Below, piece by piece: positions 50,651-64,000 of a stretch of 64,000 nucleotides of DNA. This DNA is from Monoplex corrugatus (Eukaryota > Mollusca > Gastropoda > Littorinimorpha > Ranellidae). The notes beneath the pieces are model-generated. The model did no database searches. It saw nothing but the letters and a program-made list of their open reading frames with translations, and was not told the origin of the DNA. The position numbers and the translations under genes are program-made. The stretch covers positions 66,052,905-66,116,904 of the forward strand of contig CM060307.1 in the NCBI GenBank assembly GCA_030674185.1. Direction: 5' to 3'. The first letter of the stretch is position 1. Each line of letters opens with the position of its first letter.

Positions 50651-51044
50651 TGTTGCAAAACAATGATAATAAAAAGTGAATAAGAAAGAAAAAAAAAACA
50701 ATACTTCATGTCATCACATTATGCTCAAAAACCTTGATGGAAAAAAGCTGAAGCGACGCCCACCAAGACTGACTGCAGAAAAAGATCAGACTGTTATATT
50801 CAGATATGAAGTTGGTAATTTCTTGCTTTGTTCAAAAGAGGGACATTGGAAAAATTTATGAATAAACTCCCATGAGCAGCATATGAGGTCATTTCCGCAA
50901 TATAACTTGATAACCTCATTACTTTTCTGTATGAGTAAAGATTTAAGTGATCAGCTGTTGAACTGGGCTGTACCAACAGCCTGAGATTTTATCCTGTCCC
51001 GTTTTCAACACCACTTCATCAACTAGAGAGTTTGGGACAAGTGT

Positions 51045-51345
51045 TATTGTTACTTATTGTTATTTTGTTTAAAGCCAGCCCACTGTGTAGATCCACATCA
51101 GGGCTATAACCATTTCAAAACATACTCAATACTTCAAGAAAAAAAGGAAAAGAAAATTAAGTACAGATATCATCATGCACATTATCTAAGAAGACGCCCC
51201 TGGTGTTGACCACCCCATCCAATTTATCACACATGGGATTTAAAAAAACAAACATACCTGAATACAAATTTAAACATAACTAAGGACATAAAAACACGTA
51301 TAAGAACGGGCCTAAATTACCTAAAATTGCTTCCGCATACTTCAT
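51045..51345 (-). mobile_element. S1 retroposon, 5'-truncated copy
   Basis: On the + strand it opens with GTTATTTTGTTTAAAGCCAG and CACATCAGGGCTATAACCAT. It ends near CTAAAATTGCTTCCGCATAC, so it lacks the 5' third found at 61447-62020. Confidence 0.65.
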
Positions 51346-51956
51346 TTTTCTAAAATACCATTTCCAGCCAACTGCTTGCCCAATGTATTAAAGACACTAT
51401 GAATGAAAATATGAAAAGACGATGCAGATGTATTGGGAATGTCACCTTAAAGACAGCATGATAACATCATCTGGACTTCCCTAAACTGGATCCTGAAAGG
51501 ACAACACAAAAGAATATGACTCAAGAACACCTGGCGATGGACACTAAGGGGAGAACTCAAGCCCTGAAACACACCTGGGATACCATATAGAGACCAGTTT
51601 AAAACAAACAGCAATGGCAGATCTTGGTTGCTGCCCAAGATGCCAATAGCATAATGGGCAGTAAGAGACAAAATACTCAAGATTGTCTCAAGAATCATTC
51701 CATTCACTTTCTTCTCTGGTGATTATAATGCCTTCATCATAAATACCAACCAGGTCGAACACTTTCATTTTGAAATATCTTAAAGACACTTTTATTCAAA
51801 TGATGATTTTCTCTATATTATCTTGGTCTCAAGCTTGACAAGTGACTCAGTTATCCTATGATAGTAGTGGTGCGTTAAAAAAATAGAAATGTTCTTCTGT
51901 AGTTTTATGTAAGCAAATGGCAGTATTTGAGCCAGCATGACTATTTTTACGAATTG

Positions 51957-51988
<32 letters not shown>

Positions 51989-52726
51989 CAAATACAGGGG
52001 GGCATTTTACGTTTGACGGTGCAAATGATAACCATTAAGCATTTTCACAGAAAACGATTTTAAAACTTTCTGTTAATAAAAGTTTAAACAGAGAATTTAA
52101 ACTACAAAAAAAAACCTATCCAAAAAAAAAATTAACTCACTTTCAATACTCGGCACAGAGTTAAAACTTTCACACAGATTTTCTTCTTTGCAAGGTACAC
52201 ATTAAATCTATGACTGATATATATGGGAGAAAATCAATGCATAAGAAGAAATGGCACAATACTTGAATTAATGATAAAAACGGAAAAGAAAAAAAAATCT
52301 GACACACTTCACCACCAACGATGGTCAGTTAATATGAAAATTCACCAGCAAAAGAAAAGACCAGAGGCAAACAGAATATATGAAGCAAATACATTTAAGT
52401 ACCACATGGCACAAAATTGATTTTTAAGACAACCTGAAAAAAAAAGTACCATAAGGCACGCTTGCATACATCAACCGGCCATCATGATGGACAAACTAAG
52501 CAAGCAATATTATGTCCAGTAGTTACATACAAAAGTACAAGGGTGATAAAATTAAGTTAGATATGTACTACATGTTCCTCCTATTTTTAAAACCTGTTTA
52601 CACTTGCTGCAGGAATACATGGAAAATACAGAATTTTATAATCAATGCAATAGTACATACAATGAAGAATCACAGCAATCTACATTCCAAGTCTGTCAGC
52701 AGAAGGATGATTAAGAACAGTTACGT
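51346..52726. other. No gene seen; A31 run
   Basis: A homopolymer of A at 51957-51987 may be a retroposon tail. The part nearest 52726 is presumably GLB1 3' UTR, but no minus-strand AATAAA was noticed close to the stop. Confidence 0.45.
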
Positions 52727-63076
<10,350 letters not shown>

Positions 63077-63680
63077 CTGCAACATGTATTAAATGATTAT
63101 TTTGATACATAATGCAAAGAAGTCATTAACAGATTGTGATGGACAGAATACTTCTATTCAAACAGTTATGGTAATTACTCAAAATCACATTTTAACTTCA
63201 TAAATTTGAAAGTTAAGGTAAGCATTTAAAATCACATTTTAACTTTCCAAACTTGGAAAAGTTAGATAACTTTTTCAAGCTACATTTTCACTTCTCAAAC
63301 ACAATTTCTCCTTCACGGTAAATTGTTAGGTCACAACCACTTCTTTATAATTATATAACTGCCATCTACAGGTTCTCCAGCTTCTTCAGACAACTCTGTG
63401 CCAGTCTCTATGGCACAAGAAAAAGTTCATGAAGACTTTAGGATGCTATGATCATCCACATTTATGTTAACACACCAGTACCTTCAGTATTGATTCAGGT
63501 GCAATTTTACAGTACTTGGAAAGGAGATAGGCACCACCAAGTTTGCACTAAGCCTGCTGATCTAAATAACAAGGGAAAAGCCCACACATTTTTGCAGATG
63601 ACTAGCTCATATCCAAGACAGATAAGTATAAACTAGAGAAAAAAAAACAGTCCAAGACCAGATGAAAAATGTAGATCTAT
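63077..63680. other. GLB1 intron, nothing recognised
   Basis: AT-rich sequence with a repeated AAAATCACATTTTAACTT motif (63179, 63229). No exon is supported. Confidence 0.5.
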
Positions 63681-64000
63681 GGTGCAAAAAAATTTTTTTT
63701 TTAAATCTGTAATCAAATCCACCAGAGCACAGGTACTGTTTTGCACTCTTGACAACAAAGCCACTGGTACAGACATTCCAACAGTTGTGTCAGAGGAATT
63801 AATATTAAATGAATACCACTTGCATTACCTGGAATAAGTTCTGACAACTTGCTGACTTTCAGAAAACAATGAAATTACAACACAGTGTGAAAAAAAGGTC
63901 TATCCATGGCATCTAAAACCACTGAACACCACCATCTCTGCCACTTATCATAACAAGCAGTAAAACTGAATGTGCTCAACTACGGACTTGGCTTCACAAC
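63680..64000 (+). pseudogene. Decayed reverse transcriptase fragment
   Basis: CACCAGAGCACAGGTACTGT and CACTCTTGACAACAAAGCCA match the fragment at 4075-4115. Frames are broken by stops and an A/T run. Probably the same retroelement family. Confidence 0.45.

Overview
The window is animal nuclear DNA. Genes are split by GT-AG introns, coding density is low, dinucleotide microsatellites are long, and several classes of decayed non-LTR retrotransposon, SINEs, a mariner and foldback elements are present. The repeat spectrum (RTE-like APE/RT LINEs, an L2-clade LINE, an RNase H LINE, tRNA-derived SINEs) suits a lophotrochozoan, probably a gastropod mollusc. That assignment is inference; nothing here fixes the species.

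Layout. 1-3.9 kb: TTG-rich array of duplicated exon-plus-intron blocks from an unrecognised + strand gene candidate. 4-12.1 kb: mostly repeats, plus the last two exons (28-bp microexon 12070-12097; terminal exon 7557-7690) of an unrecognised minus-strand gene. 12.1-17.3 kb: two copies of one LINE family, one landing about 20 nt from the microexon acceptor, the other inside a degenerate tandem repeat. 17.8-33.7 kb and 34.0-50.0 kb: a direct tandem segmental duplication carrying sepiapterin reductase (SPR). The first copy is a frameshifted pseudogene with introns swollen by a 7.5-kb insertion holding an RNase H LINE, a LINE flanked by 117-bp direct repeats, an expanded 39-bp minisatellite and a foldback element. 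The second copy (34991-39687) is an intact three-exon SPR of 263 aa, followed by copy-specific sequence with an RT LINE, an L2 LINE and a dead mariner. 52.7-63.1 kb: ten 3' exons of a minus-strand lysosomal beta-galactosidase (GLB1-type) gene whose 5' end lies beyond the window.

The host genes are unrelated: SPR makes tetrahydrobiopterin in the cytosol, GLB1 degrades galactosides in lysosomes, and the two others are unassigned. The main interest is structural. Because the SPR segment exists twice, each copy serves as the empty-site control for insertions in the other, so insertion boundaries, target-site duplications and relative ages can be read directly.

The most unusual items are the 791-bp foldback element (32905-33695) with arms of 16-bp tandem repeats, the 117-bp flanking duplication around a LINE, the array of frame-preserving duplicated exons at the left edge, and a LINE insertion at a microexon splice acceptor.
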